Below, piece by piece: positions 31,373 through 41,666 of a DNA stretch of 64,000 bases. The number at the start of each line of letters is the position of its first letter. The stretch's first letter is position 1. The position numbers and the translations under genes were made by a program. Under the pieces are notes generated by a model that was not told the origin of the DNA, did no database searches, and was given only the letters and a program-made list of their open reading frames with translations. The stretch is from Cylindrotheca closterium (lineage: Eukaryota; Bacillariophyta; Bacillariophyceae; Bacillariales; Bacillariaceae): the NCBI GenBank assembly GCA_933822405.4, contig CAKOGP040000113.1:85183-149182 (forward strand). Direction: 5' to 3'.

Positions 31373-32782
31373 ATGTTAGAACAGAATAAGCTACTTCACA
31401 TCGAAGTCGCAGTCAAGCCATCATGTCTTGTTCCTTTGCCAAAGATAAAGGAACTATGGCAAGTATTTTGTAGTAGTGATTTCAATTCAGAGGGTTTGAT
31501 GGATGGGAATGAAGTCAACCTTGACAAGCTACCACAAGAAATACAACAATCCTGTGCAAAAGCAAGCATAGTTGACGATAGCAATGAAATTTCTCATTTC
31601 GCTGCTGGCGACTCCTTCACAATTCACATATTTGTGTTGAGCCAAGAAGAATCATGTACAGAAGAGTTGGAACCAGAAGGTGGGGATGGCGAATGGGTTT
31701 CTGGCGCCGACTCATTGACAATACCACATGCTAGCCTGGAGAACCTATGGGAGAGTTTGATCTTTGAAGAAGGCTTGAAACGGCAGCTTTTGGACTATGC
31801 CCAATCTGCGCTGCTTTTCTCTGACAAGATGGTTTCGTCAACCATTGTAAACTGGAATCGGATACTACTCTTGCATGGGTACGTCTCTTTGCCTAAGCCT
31901 TGTCATGTGATTGCTGTTTGTTTCTAACACAATGTAGACTACCCGGTACTGGAAAGACGAGCCTATGTCGTGCACTTACCCACAAATTAGGGATCCGATT
32001 AAGTGGTCGATTTCCAAGAGCTACATTACTTGAGATCCGATCACATTCACTTTTTTCAAAGTGGTTCTCGACTAGCGGGAAGGTACGCAGAGTGTCTGAC
32101 TTCTTATCGCTGTTAGTGAAATTATCTAATGTCTCTTTCACAGCTTGTAAGTACTCTGTTTCAAATGGTCAAGGATATGGTTCTTGATGATCCGGATGCA
32201 TTGGTTTGCGTTCTGATTGATGAAGTAGAAAGCTTGGCAGCATCTCGTGACAGCAGCTCGGGTGGGGATCCAGGCGATGCAATGAGAGCCGTCAATTCAC
32301 TCCTGACCTCGTTAGATAAGTTAAAGCCATTTCCAAATGTGCTTGTTATGGCAACAACGAATCTACATCTGACGGGGAGTGTCGATGCCGCGTTCGTTGA
32401 CAGATGTGACCTCCTCCTTCAGGTGAAGATGCCGCCAGTGAAAGCCCGATACCGAATATTCATGTCCTGTATTCTGGAATTGGCTCGCGTTGGAATCTTG
32501 GAAATAGGCGAAGGAGACAATTCTTATTTCATGCCTTACCATGAAGATCAGTCGTCGCGACAGTCCAATAAACTGAGCTCGAAGCTCCTGGCATGTGCAA
32601 CTTCTGCAGAGGGGTTGAGCGGACGAAGCTTGCGTCGTCTTCCACTACAAGCACACGCGAAGTATTTAGGCAAATATCAGTTGCAAGTTGTATCTTGCAT
32701 AGAGTTCTTGGAGGCACTATCTAATGCCATTGACGATGAGCAGAAGGCCCGTCGAGAAATGAAACGGGGGAAAGAGGATTGA
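31373..32782 (+). CDS. TRIP13: AAA+ ATPase Pch2/TRIP13
   Basis: Three exons, 31373-31878, 31938-32082 and 32144-32782, with introns of only 59 and 61 bp, 429 residues, the usual length of TRIP13. Pch2/TRIP13 remodels HORMA-domain proteins (Mad2, Hop1) in the spindle checkpoint and meiotic prophase. Splicing restores Walker A as [18 protein letters not shown] (about residues 165-182), then [16 protein letters not shown] across the second junction, and Walker [15 protein letters not shown] (about residue 240). The sensor motif [20 protein letters not shown] follows. The N-terminal ~110 residues form the substrate-recognition domain, with the family-typical [20 protein letters not shown] just after. 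Convergent with the RRM gene, with only 67 bp between the stops. Confidence 0.95.
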
Positions 32783-32849
32783 CTTTTGTTGCTAATGCAA
32801 TGTTTAGATAGACCTACAAACTTTCCAATAAGGTTGGGATAGTAGGATC

Positions 32850-33904
32850 TCAATGCCGTGCTCTCTTTGCTGGTGGGGCACCATCTGTGTTCTTTAGTAT
32901 CGAAAATGAAAAACCGCACTTTTCTGGGACTTCTCCAAAATCTTCCCATCCAGCAACACCCCACCCAGCTTTTCCAAATGCATAGGATCCATATCCCGCT
33001 TTCCATCCACTTCGTCCATAAGCCACTGCCAAGCCGGCATACTCTGAAGACGAGGAAGAGGCGGAAATTCCAGCGCGCAATCCAACATGTTTCGACCCGG
33101 CTGCTGTTTGCGGTTGCCGTCGCTGGTCAGCTTTGGGTGTAGCCAATTTCACTTCCACATGCCGTCCTTGAACGTCCAGGGGTTGTGCTTCGATAGCCCG
33201 TTGTGCTCCATTCGATCCGTTTTCAAAAGTGACAAAGCCAAAGCATCGTGATCGATTGGTGTTTTGATCCATCATTACTATGGCGTCGACCACAACTCCA
33301 AATTCTTCAAATATTTTTCGAAGACCATCGCGATCAACATTTGGCGGGATACCACCCACAAAGACTTTATTTCCCATTTGTTCGGGTGAGGACCCACTGT
33401 TCCCTTCTTGGCGATTATTGTTGCTTCTAACCTCTTGACGTTCCTCGTCTTCTTTCTTGTGAATTGAAGGAGGTGCGACACCCCGCGCCTGAGCCCGCTT
33501 AACATCGACAACTTTATGATTGATTTCATGCTTGGCTTCGTTCATGACAAGATCAACTGTACTACCCTCTCGAAAGACAACAAAAGCAAAACCTCGAGGA
33601 TCTCCAGTGACACGGTCTCTCATAATGTCAACAGAAGCAACAGGACCATACTGTGAAAAATGAAACGAAAGCGATTCTTCCGTTGTGGCCCAGCTCAGAC
33701 CGCCCACAAAAATCTTGCCTTCGAAAGAAAAGGATGAAGGAGAAGCAGCTCCTACGGTTAGTCATATACAATCTGCACAAAATGACACATGCTTGCGATT
33801 GATTCATTCGCACCTTGATCAAGGCTTTTTTGTGGTGCCGCCATTTGCTGTCTCTGTTTTGGAGCAGCTGGTTCCGCCCCACCATGCCCGTAATAATCTC
33901 CCAT
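32850..33904 (-). CDS. two-RRM RNA-binding protein (Musashi/DAZAP1/hnRNP-like)
   Basis: Two exons on the minus strand, 33904-33814 and 33751-32850 (62-bp intron), 330 residues. RRM1 has RNP2 KIFVGGLSW and RNP1 GFAFVVF; RRM2 has RNP2 KVFVGGIPP and RNP1 CFGFVTF. The arrangement of two close RRMs and a Gly/Ser/Tyr-rich tail (AGYGSYAFGKAGWGVAGW) matches the Musashi/hnRNP A group, which binds mRNA in nucleus or cytoplasm. The start at 33904 is preceded in frame by a TAG, so this N-terminus (MGDYYGHGGAEPAAPKQRQQ) is well supported. The C-terminus ends PPAKRARH, which may act as a nuclear signal. Targets are unknown. Confidence 0.85.
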
Positions 33905-34201
33905 CGCTCTTCTGTCTTTTACGAGCTACGAGTTTGTTTGTTTCTTCCTCGTACCTAAAGTATCTCTCTCTGCCTCAAATCGTCAAAGCATGATTACTTC
34001 GAATAAAAATTAGATTAGATTGATTCATTCATTCGAGTCGATCACAACATCTGCCTGCTCTGCGTCCGTCACTAATTCTCCATCACACGCAAACATCAGC
34101 GTGATCAGCTCGCAGTTTCCATGCTGTACTGTAGGTACGAGTACTGACTACCTGAATCAATTGCTTAGTTATCTGTTCTTGCAAAAGAGAAGCAGGAGAA
34201 G

Positions 34202-34954
34202 ATGAGTTTTCTTCTATCGTCAGCGGTGGCATCCTCGTCGTCGAGAATACTGCAGACAGTGGCGCGACGAACGGCAAGCCAAAACCTACGTCAGCTGTCT
34301 TCCATGTCATTACCCAGACCTCCGCAACGAAAAGAAGAACCTGATTCTAGAAGGAAGTGGCGAACCCATGCCGTCCCTCTAATATTCAGTAACTATGAAG
34401 ATGATACACCCATGCCCGAAGAGACTTCCAATTTGTATCCTTGGGAAGAGGAAGAAATGGAGCTTTCGGACGAAGTCAAGGAGATGCAACAAGAGGAAGA
34501 CGCACAAAAACGACGATGGTTGGATAATGCTAAGCCACCAGTCCGAGAGCCGATTATTGATGAACGAGGACGTGCCTATGGACGAGGGGGACGAAAGACG
34601 GCTGCAGCCAGAGTTTGGATCCAGCCTGGTTTGGGCAATGTGGTTGTTAATCGCAAGGACTTGGTGGATTACTTTGAACGATTCTCGGATCGCGAATTGA
34701 TTTTGCAACCCCTAGTGGCAACTGAAACATGTGGAAAATTCGATGTGACAATTTTTGTCGAGGGAGGTGGTCTTACGGGACAAGCCGGAGCCATTCGCCA
34801 TGGATTGGCCAGAGCTCTCAATCACTACAATCCAGATGCGTACCGACCACCACTCAAACGTTTGGGGTACTTGACACGAGATCCAAGAAAGGTCGAAAGA
34901 AAGAAAGTGGGACACCTCAAGGCTAGAAAGAAGCCTCAATGGGTAAAGCGATAG
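34202..34954 (+). CDS. mitochondrial small-subunit ribosomal protein uS9m
   Basis: A 250-residue intronless protein. The N-terminus (about residues 1-45, Arg/Ser-rich, no acids at first) looks like a mitochondrial presequence. The C-terminal ~130 residues are ribosomal protein S9: RAYGRGGRKTAAARVWIQPG, then TCGKFDVTIFVEGGGLTGQA, IRHGLARAL and the basic tail ending KARKKPQWVKR, whose final residues reach the P-site tRNA in ribosomes. A ~110-residue acidic linker (EEEEMELSDEVKEMQQEEDA) makes it longer than bacterial S9, which is common for mitochondrial versions. Plastid S9 is normally plastid-encoded in diatoms, which supports a mitochondrial role. Confidence 0.9.
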   Translation: MSFLLSSAVASSSSRILQTVARRTASQNLRQLSSMSLPRPPQRKEEPDSRRKWRTHAVPLIFSNYEDDTPMPEETSNLYPWEEEEMELSDEVKEMQQEEDAQKRRWLDNAKPPVREPIIDERGRAYGRGGRKTAAARVWIQPGLGNVVVNRKDLVDYFERFSDRELILQPLVATETCGKFDVTIFVEGGGLTGQAGAIRHGLARALNHYNPDAYRPPLKRLGYLTRDPRKVERKKVGHLKARKKPQWVKR

Positions 34955-35164
34955 TCTTTTTGGCAGCCATAAAAGAAATTTATACCGCGTACATTTTTCT
35001 TGCTTTTTTCTGTGGTTGTGTGCGGTACACATATGCAGTACTTTATGATGTTTTGGTAATTCAATGCAAGGCATTAAATTTTCGGTGGCATGCGATTACT
35101 ATTGGCGCTGCTAAATGCAAGTTTTCTGGGGCTGTTGATATTAATAATTCATGCTTCTGATTAT

Positions 35165-36145
35165 CTATTCATTTGAGGATGATGTAGTATCATCTTCCCC
35201 AGAAGCCAATCGATATGTGCCAATCCAATTTATATCTGTATCGTCTGTCGATAGTGCCCAATCCCATCGGCCTTGAAAGGGGGGAGATGTCAGTATCATT
35301 CCCTGAACGTCGACTTCTTGCAGCCCACTTGCTTCTACCAAGGCCCGCACTTCCTCGGGAGACTTGAACTGATTCCAATCATGTGTCCCTACTGGTAAAT
35401 ATCGCATGATATATTCGGCGCCCACAATGGCCACCGCTTTGCTTTTGGTGGTCCGATTGATCGTGGACAAGAACAGTTTTCCATTGGGTTTCAAGAGTCG
35501 TTGCATGGACGAAAGAATGGAATCCACGTCTGCCACATGCTCAATTACTTCTAAGCAACATATCATATCATATTTTTCGGCATCGGATTGTTCTACTTCG
35601 ATGGCTAGTTGTTCCACCGTCCATCCTCCGCGGTAGTCAATGGTACGAGTGCGAGGATCCAGTTCTGCATGAAGTCGGGCTTGTTCGGCCAGTGCTAGGG
35701 AAGGTTCCACTCCGGTCACCTTGGCACCCAATCGTGCCAAAGATTCTGACAATAGGCCTCCTCCACAACCAACATCTAATGCTCGTTTCCCCTTCAAAGA
35801 ACGCTCTGTTGACATTTGATCCATGATGTATCCCACACGAATGCTGTTCATTCCAATGAGTGGATTCTCTTTGGGATCCCACCAAGTTTTGGAGAGTTCA
35901 CTGAATTTAGCCACCTCAGTGTCAGATATCGAAGATGATGGTGGTGACGATGAAGAGGCCGAGGACGAAAGCATTCGAACAGTGCTCAACGACCACAACT
36001 CATGTTTCGCTGTCGCGTTTCTTGCTGAAGAAACCGACTGTTGGATAGAAGCTTTCCGTGACCAACGGCTAGACTTGTCGATTTTGACAGCGATGTTGCA
36101 GTATTGCTTTGAGGCACCATGTGCCAAGTTCCGCCAACCTTTCAT
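35165..36145 (-). CDS. COQ3: ubiquinone biosynthesis O-methyltransferase (COQ3/UbiG)
   Basis: A 326-residue intronless protein. COQ3 makes both O-methylations of the ubiquinone head group in the mitochondrial matrix, as part of the COQ synthesis complex. A presequence-like N-terminus (Arg/Ser/Ala-rich, about 75 residues) precedes the UbiG domain: FSELSKTWWDPKENPLIGMN, SAM motif I ALDVGCGGGLLSE, then KVTGVEPS, CCLEVIEHV and LFLSTINRTTKSK, ending in PPFQGRWDWALS and INWIGTYRLA. All are hallmark UbiG/COQ3 motifs. Divergent from Nup54 and convergent with uS9m (210 bp between stops). Confidence 0.93.
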   Translation of the reverse strand: MKGWRNLAHGASKQYCNIAVKIDKSSRWSRKASIQQSVSSARNATAKHELWSLSTVRMLSSSASSSSPPSSSISDTEVAKFSELSKTWWDPKENPLIGMNSIRVGYIMDQMSTERSLKGKRALDVGCGGGLLSESLARLGAKVTGVEPSLALAEQARLHAELDPRTRTIDYRGGWTVEQLAIEVEQSDAEKYDMICCLEVIEHVADVDSILSSMQRLLKPNGKLFLSTINRTTKSKAVAIVGAEYIMRYLPVGTHDWNQFKSPEEVRALVEASGLQEVDVQGMILTSPPFQGRWDWALSTDDTDINWIGTYRLASGEDDTTSSSNE

Positions 36146-36518
36146 TTGTACAGTCCTACCGGTTTATGTATTATAGGTCCCTGGTACTATGCAGTGCTGA
36201 CGATGATGATATTGAATATTGAATATTCGAATATATGTGTTCTGTTGCGAGATTGATGGAAGAGGATTCGATTTGGTCAAATTGAACCAACCGCTCGGCC
36301 CGCGCACGAAACCACTTTGTCAAATTGATCAACAAGGAGGCAAACCCATATTTGAATCAATCTTTTGCTGCTGCAGTGAACTGTAGTCCACTCCTTCCTT
36401 TCATCGCCTCTTTGAGCGCTACAAGATCGTGCGAAAGATCACTTCCTAGATTGTTTGATACTCTATCAGATTTCCCACAAACTTCCAACCAAAGAAGACT
36501 GATTATTCATCCTAAATC
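36146..36518. promoter_or_regulatory. divergent promoter region COQ3 / Nup54
   Basis: A 373-bp space between divergent genes. It includes the second copy of the shared 16-bp AT-rich element (36209-36224), continued by a short ATATTCGAATATAT palindrome at 36223-36236. Promoter role is inferred from orientation. Confidence 0.4.
36209..36224 (+). repeat. copy 2 of a 16-bp AT-rich element shared by two divergent promoters
   Basis: ATATTGAATATTGAAT, identical to the minus strand at 11502-11517. Confidence 0.5.
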
Positions 36519-37847
36519 ATGGCTGTGACTTGGGGACAAAACCAAACACATGTGTTCGGCACACCAGCCCCAGGAGGAACTCCTGGATCAGCACCTGGAG
36601 GAACACCACAGCCTTCGGCCTTTGGGGCACCTTCACCCGGTCCAGCTCCAGGGGGGCTCTTTGGTGCTTCGACACCAGCCCCCAGTGGAGGATTGTTTGG
36701 AGCCCCATCACCAGCTCCCACTGGAGGAAGTTTGTTTGGCGCTCCATCCACTGGAAGTCTATTTGGTAATACAGCACCATCGCCTGCCCCAGGAGGTTCT
36801 ATGTTTGGGTCGACGACTCCTGCGCCGGGACCTGGCACGAGTCTATTTGGAAGTAGTAGTACCGGTACGAGCTTATTTGGAGCCCCAGCCCCTTCTTCTT
36901 CGGGCAGTCTCTTTGGATCCTCGGCACCTTCCGGCTTTTATGGATCGAATTCTAATGCCGCAAATACAGCGCAGCCGCCACAGCCTCAAATCCCTGCACA
37001 AGCTGCCTTGCAAGCCCACTTGAATGCTTCTGCACAGCAAGAAGCCGATCGAGTGCGATCCAAACTAGAATCCTTACATCGAGCCTATACCAGCGGATCT
37101 ACTGCCACAGTAACTGCAGGAAACAATCCTTTTGTCGCCATTGTCTACAATGACCTGACTCCGGAACAGCGACAAATGCAATGGGTCCAGGGAATGGGAA
37201 GCCATACCAATGTCATTTTGGAACCCCCAAAGCCACCACAAATATCCCAAGAAGAATGGAGCAAGGCAGTGGTCAATAATCCAGATCCACACAATTATAT
37301 GCCCATCCCTTTAGTTGGAGGAGTTGCACTTCAAGCCCGAGTCTCCTGGCAGCAAGATCGCGCCAAGGAACTTTCCAAAAATGCTTCCATTTTGCACAAA
37401 TCGCACGAAACCGTCCAACAGCGAGTGTCGCAAACCCTTCAACAGCTAAACCAGAAAATAGCCTCGCACAAAGAACTCCAGCACCAACTATTACAAATGA
37501 TGAAAAAGGTCGAAGTCGTCCGCTGCATGAATCAACCCTTGCAACCAGATGAATTTCAAGTCATGCAACGGTTGCAACAAGTCATGCAAAATCTGGAGCA
37601 GGTCCAACGTGTCATGGTCGCCATCCAAGACAAGGCCCGAGCACATCAAGAAACTCAACGGTCCATCAACCGAACGGCCAACAGTACCGCCAAGCAAGGA
37701 CTGCCGCCTACCGAAAAACTGCTTCCAGTGTTGCAAAAGCAACGACAACAACTGGAAACTTTGACAACACTGGCTGGAAAAGACAAGCGAGATGTCGAAC
37801 TGATTGGAACACGGGCTGCACTCACAGTTCCTTCAGTGGGGTACTAA
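36519..37847 (+). CDS. NUP54: nucleoporin Nup54 homologue with FG repeats
   Basis: A 442-residue intronless protein. The first ~140 residues hold about ten FG dipeptides, mostly in GLFGA-type repeats spaced by Pro/Ala/Gly-rich linkers, which form the permeability barrier of the nuclear pore. The rest (about 165-442) is a helical region with NPFVAIVYNDLTPEQRQMQW, SHETVQQRVSQTLQQLNQKI and VEVVRCMNQPLQPDEFQVMQ, matching Nup54, which assembles with Nup62 and Nup58 in the central channel. The size is close to the human protein (507). Repeat composition alone would not separate Nup54 from other FG proteins; the C-terminal pattern decides it. Confidence 0.85.
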   Translation: MAVTWGQNQTHVFGTPAPGGTPGSAPGGTPQPSAFGAPSPGPAPGGLFGASTPAPSGGLFGAPSPAPTGGSLFGAPSTGSLFGNTAPSPAPGGSMFGSTTPAPGPGTSLFGSSSTGTSLFGAPAPSSSGSLFGSSAPSGFYGSNSNAANTAQPPQPQIPAQAALQAHLNASAQQEADRVRSKLESLHRAYTSGSTATVTAGNNPFVAIVYNDLTPEQRQMQWVQGMGSHTNVILEPPKPPQISQEEWSKAVVNNPDPHNYMPIPLVGGVALQARVSWQQDRAKELSKNASILHKSHETVQQRVSQTLQQLNQKIASHKELQHQLLQMMKKVEVVRCMNQPLQPDEFQVMQRLQQVMQNLEQVQRVMVAIQDKARAHQETQRSINRTANSTAKQGLPPTEKLLPVLQKQRQQLETLTTLAGKDKRDVELIGTRAALTVPSVGY

Positions 37848-38030
37848 AGAATATGAAAATAGCTTTCTTGTTTCTGTAGCATCATCTCCATTATTTTTAT
37901 TTTGGTTCTGTGACTATCTTAAAATCCTATCTCTCTATGATTGGAAACTAGAATTGTTCTAGAATGATGATCGCTTGATCTACTGTAATATTGTTGTGAT
38001 GTGGATCCACCAACGCATTTGCCCCCTTCA

Positions 38031-39635
38031 TTATGACTTTCGCATTGGTCTGAGGTTTTTCAACCACCCCAAGACAACCGCTCTTACTCCCTCCAAAGCT
38101 GAAGTGGCAGCAATCATAGAAATAGCCATGGGGATCAACAAAGAAGTCGAGGCCAATGCGACAGCAGCCTGCAAAACAGCTGGGGCCACAACAGTCGCAA
38201 CTGCAATAGCACCCCATGTTCTCACCTCTGGCAAAGTTGACACGGATGGAAACAGTATCGTCGAGGTTGATTTTGGTGCGTTGAAAGTGGTAAGTGCTGT
38301 CTCGAGATTGTCGGACTCCAGTACATCAGGATTCCGAATTGATTGAGTCTTTTCTCCCTTATTCTCTTCCTCCATAATCGGTTGGATATCAGCTTCTTTT
38401 GGCTGAAAGTGAACATCTTGTGGTTGGGGGGTTCTAACTGCCATCGGAACAGTGCTTTCAAAAGCAGCAGAAATAGATGCTTCAGCAGCAACCGCTTTTG
38501 CTTCTGATAATTGCTCTAGTAAGAGGTTGAGAGATCCAGTTTCTGGTGAAGATCCATTCGACTGCGAAACAATGGTCACAGAAACCATGAGACCAAGCAA
38601 GAACGCGATAGTCAATTTCAAGAAATTAATTTCCTTCACGTCAGTTTCGTGTGCTTCTTTCATCTTCGTCACTATACGGTCGGACTTAGATCCATCTTGA
38701 AAGTTTATTTTTGACTTGCTTTCCATGTCTGCGAGTGGGCTTATGGTAGGACTCGAGGATGAAGAGGTTGACACTGAGGTGAGGGCTGAAGGCTTGGAAC
38801 TTTGTTTCAGAATTGATGTTGGGACCTTCGGAAGTATCGGGCCTTGTAAGCTCGCAATTGTGCGTTCCTTGATTTGATTGCGCATTCTTCCTGCAGGAAT
38901 CTCTTCCAAGGTCTGCATTCCGCTAACGCAGATCTTGTAGCAGTGTGCAATTTCAGCCCACGACACACTTTGATGAGCCATGGCTGTTTGCGATAGTAGC
39001 CTCAGAACAAGCATGAATTGCCGATCTGTTCGAATGAAGTCAAATCGTGTGCTTTCTTCCTTCAATTGTTTGTATGCCTTCTTTAGCTCTGATGGTCGGA
39101 ACTCCCTCAACAATGTTGTGCGATCATAGCAGGTGGTGTTGCTGTTAGCAATCTGAGCCGATGCTTTTCCTTTCACTAGTGACTCTAGCACTTCAAGCAT
39201 GGGCTTCAAATGTGTCAGAGTGGCTACATTTTCGTCTTCTTGTCGCTGCAACATGATTTCGTAATGATTCAAATATATTTCAACACCATAGTTTTCTCTG
39301 TCATGTTCTGTGCCGATTCTCCTGCTCTCCAATTGTTCCGTGGCAGCTTCAATCTCGGATCGACTATTTTCTCCTAGACTTTCATCTTCTGTCCAAATTT
39401 CAGTCGCTGTATCATCTTGAAGTGAGAATTCAGATGATTGGGGCAGCGTTGAAGGTTGGGCTACTTCATCTTCCTCATCTTGTGTGACGCAAGGGACGAC
39501 AAGATCTGTCTCTTCGTCTTCGTCAAATTCCCCGTATGTCAAGAGAGACCGTGATGACTGTTGTTTGCCCAAAAATGGACCCATCCGGTTCTTTTTCACG
39601 GGGAATTGTCGGTGGATACTATCTTGGCTCGACAT
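38031..39635 (-). CDS. hypothetical membrane protein
   Basis: A 534-residue intronless protein I do not recognise. An acidic Ser/Thr-rich N-terminus (about 1-110) is followed by a helical domain (about 115-265: HYEIMLQRQEDENVATLTHL, then RFDFIRTDRQFMLVLRLLSQ and SWAEIAHCYKICVSGMQTLE). A hydrophobic helix (NFLKLTIAFLLGLMVSVTIV) follows at about residues 335-355. The C-terminal ~60 residues are nearly all small and hydrophobic (GAIAVATVVAPAVLQAAVAL and on), ending in a basic tail. It is probably a membrane protein with the helical domain on the cytosolic side, which is inference. Convergent with Nup54 and divergent from tocopherol cyclase. Confidence 0.65.
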   Translation of the reverse strand: MSSQDSIHRQFPVKKNRMGPFLGKQQSSRSLLTYGEFDEDEETDLVVPCVTQDEEDEVAQPSTLPQSSEFSLQDDTATEIWTEDESLGENSRSEIEAATEQLESRRIGTEHDRENYGVEIYLNHYEIMLQRQEDENVATLTHLKPMLEVLESLVKGKASAQIANSNTTCYDRTTLLREFRPSELKKAYKQLKEESTRFDFIRTDRQFMLVLRLLSQTAMAHQSVSWAEIAHCYKICVSGMQTLEEIPAGRMRNQIKERTIASLQGPILPKVPTSILKQSSKPSALTSVSTSSSSSPTISPLADMESKSKINFQDGSKSDRIVTKMKEAHETDVKEINFLKLTIAFLLGLMVSVTIVSQSNGSSPETGSLNLLLEQLSEAKAVAAEASISAAFESTVPMAVRTPQPQDVHFQPKEADIQPIMEEENKGEKTQSIRNPDVLESDNLETALTTFNAPKSTSTILFPSVSTLPEVRTWGAIAVATVVAPAVLQAAVALASTSLLIPMAISMIAATSALEGVRAVVLGWLKNLRPMRKS

Positions 39636-39835
39636 GTTGGTCAGCGTGGATATGCTTCTTTGCGTTTGGTGTTGTCGATGCTTTGGTCAGTTTGAATTTT
39701 TGTGCCAATAACGGCATTTTGTGCGAGCAACGGACAAAACATGAGTCACGGATCATGAGTTCATTCCCGTGTGACGACTTTGAACTGTACGAGTAGACGT
39801 GATACTTCCAGTTTTCTCTTCCACAATATACTCCA

Positions 39836-41527
39836 ATGATACTACAAGTGGTCCTTGTTGGGATACTGTGTACTCAGTATTGTTGCATTGTCCAAGCGTT
39901 TATCGATGGCTCGTCATTATGGCATAGGCATCCCAATATTGCGAAATACCTGTTGGAGATGACGCTTGATGACACCGTTGCGTTTCCACAGCAGACACCA
40001 CACTCTGGTCGTCACTTTGTCCCTTCTCATCCCGCCTATCAACGGAAAATCTTTGGAAGATTCAAGAGACGGAGGAGAAAACGATTCATGGAAGGGTGGT
40101 ACTACAGATTGACGATACCCGAAGAAAATGTTAGTTTTGCCTTCATCATTAGCATCGAAGATCCTGGAACTGATTCCAAGCTTAAGCTATCTTGCATTCA
40201 AGTGGTAGGACCTGGCGACAGCTATCTCGTACAAGCTGATCGGGATGATACAAAGTTTTGGGCACATAAAACCCAACAAGCCTTGGGATGCAATTTTCGA
40301 TATTTCTCTGATGAAGTTTCCAAGGAAATGAAGCTCAAGACCGCTTTGACAGTAGAGGAATGGAAGGAAAATGTTGAATCAGGTTTCCAAATACTACCTC
40401 AGCAGCTGCTGGGGCGTGTTGACGGTCACGATGGAAGTCAAGGAGGGGTGTTGCCGGGTCAGGGAGAACCAGGTTTCTGTGAGTTTGATTTCTCGGTGGA
40501 GCCACTGTGTGGATGGGGATCGCAGAAAAGTACGGGTGGATGGCTGGCTTCTTATGACGTCTTTGAACCTCATTGGCAAGTCACCTTAGCTGGTACGTAC
40601 CCTTTTGAATTGGATCTAAACATGTCTGATGAATAATCTGATGTACTGGTTTGCATGGATCCGCTTCAGATGCAAGAGCAACTGGCTCGGTTGTGTGGAA
40701 CAACAAACGCTATGATTTTGTTGACCAACCTTTCTATGCGGAGAAGAACTGGGGCGCAGCTTTACCTTCCAAGTGGTATTGGACGCAGTGCAATTCCTTT
40801 GAAGGGTATGATCGACTTTCGGTGACAGCGGGGGGAGGGGTTCGAAAAGTTCCATTTGGTCAGTCGGAATCCTTGGGGATGGTTGGTATTCATCACAACG
40901 GAACATTTTATGAAGCTGTACCATGGGCAAATGGTTACATGGATTGGAATGTGAGCACCTGGGGATTCTGGAACCTCACTGGCCGCTCTATTTCCGGTGA
41001 TCAACCCTTTGATGCAGAAGTTACCTATGAATTAGATCCAAAAGAGAAACCAGGCTTAGTGTTCAGAGCTCCCACTCCTGATGAGGGCATGGTCTACTTC
41101 TGCAGGGATACATTCGAAGCGAATGTTACTCTTTCATTGTGGCACCTAGAATGGAATGGGGAAGAGTTTGTTCGCCTCCTCCCGCCAATCATTGACAAAG
41201 CAAGCAGCCACCAGTAAGTGCAGCTTTCGATTGCTTTTCGTCATTTTTTATCTAAGACTCAATCTTCATCCTTCACTCCTGCACCGTGCCAACAAATAGA
41301 GGGGGAGCCGAGATCGGTGGTAAGTATCAGATTCAAAATGAATTTCTAACGAAGCAAAAACTCCTCCTCACGTGCTTACTGTACCCAATTTAGGAGGACC
41401 TTGGTGGTCGGCTTGGATAAAAAGATCACAGTTGAAGCCAGCAATACGTACCTTGTTGCGCCTTCCCTTCAAACTGCAACGGCTTCGGAAAAAGTCGGAT
41501 CGAAAGAAAAACAAAAGCAAAACATGA
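39836..41527 (+). CDS. VTE1: tocopherol cyclase (VTE1), plastid-targeted
   Basis: Four exons, 39836-40592, 40670-41213, 41300-41319 and 41394-41527, 484 residues. Tocopherol cyclase closes the chromanol ring of vitamin E in plastids. Seen: a signal peptide (MILQVVLVGILCTQYCCIVQ) ending at Ala21-Phe22 for plastid entry; FMEGWYYRLTIPEENVSFAF; EPHWQVTLADARATGSVVWN across the first junction; AEKNWGAALPSKWYWTQCNS; and a C-terminal QGGAEIGGGPWWSAWIKRSQ formed by splicing through a 20-nt third exon. The W, K and P positions agree with plant VTE1. Introns are 77, 86 and 74 bp, all GT-AG. The tail after the domain is short and Lys/Arg-rich. The divergent neighbour starts 200 bp upstream and TM9SF ends 139 bp downstream. 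Confidence 0.9.
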
Positions 41528-41666
41528 TCTCGAGTATAGAGGGCAAGAGAGCGTAGAGCGTAGACTGACTACGACCCCAGCTACAAATAGATTACGGTAT
41601 GTCCAATGCTCTTTCCAATAGGCTGTCCAAAGATGCAGATAAGAGTGCAAATTATGGAATGTTATT

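Noticed and set aside
35823..36176. 117-codon forward frame opposite the COQ3 start
   Set aside because: Antisense shadow of the COQ3 presequence.
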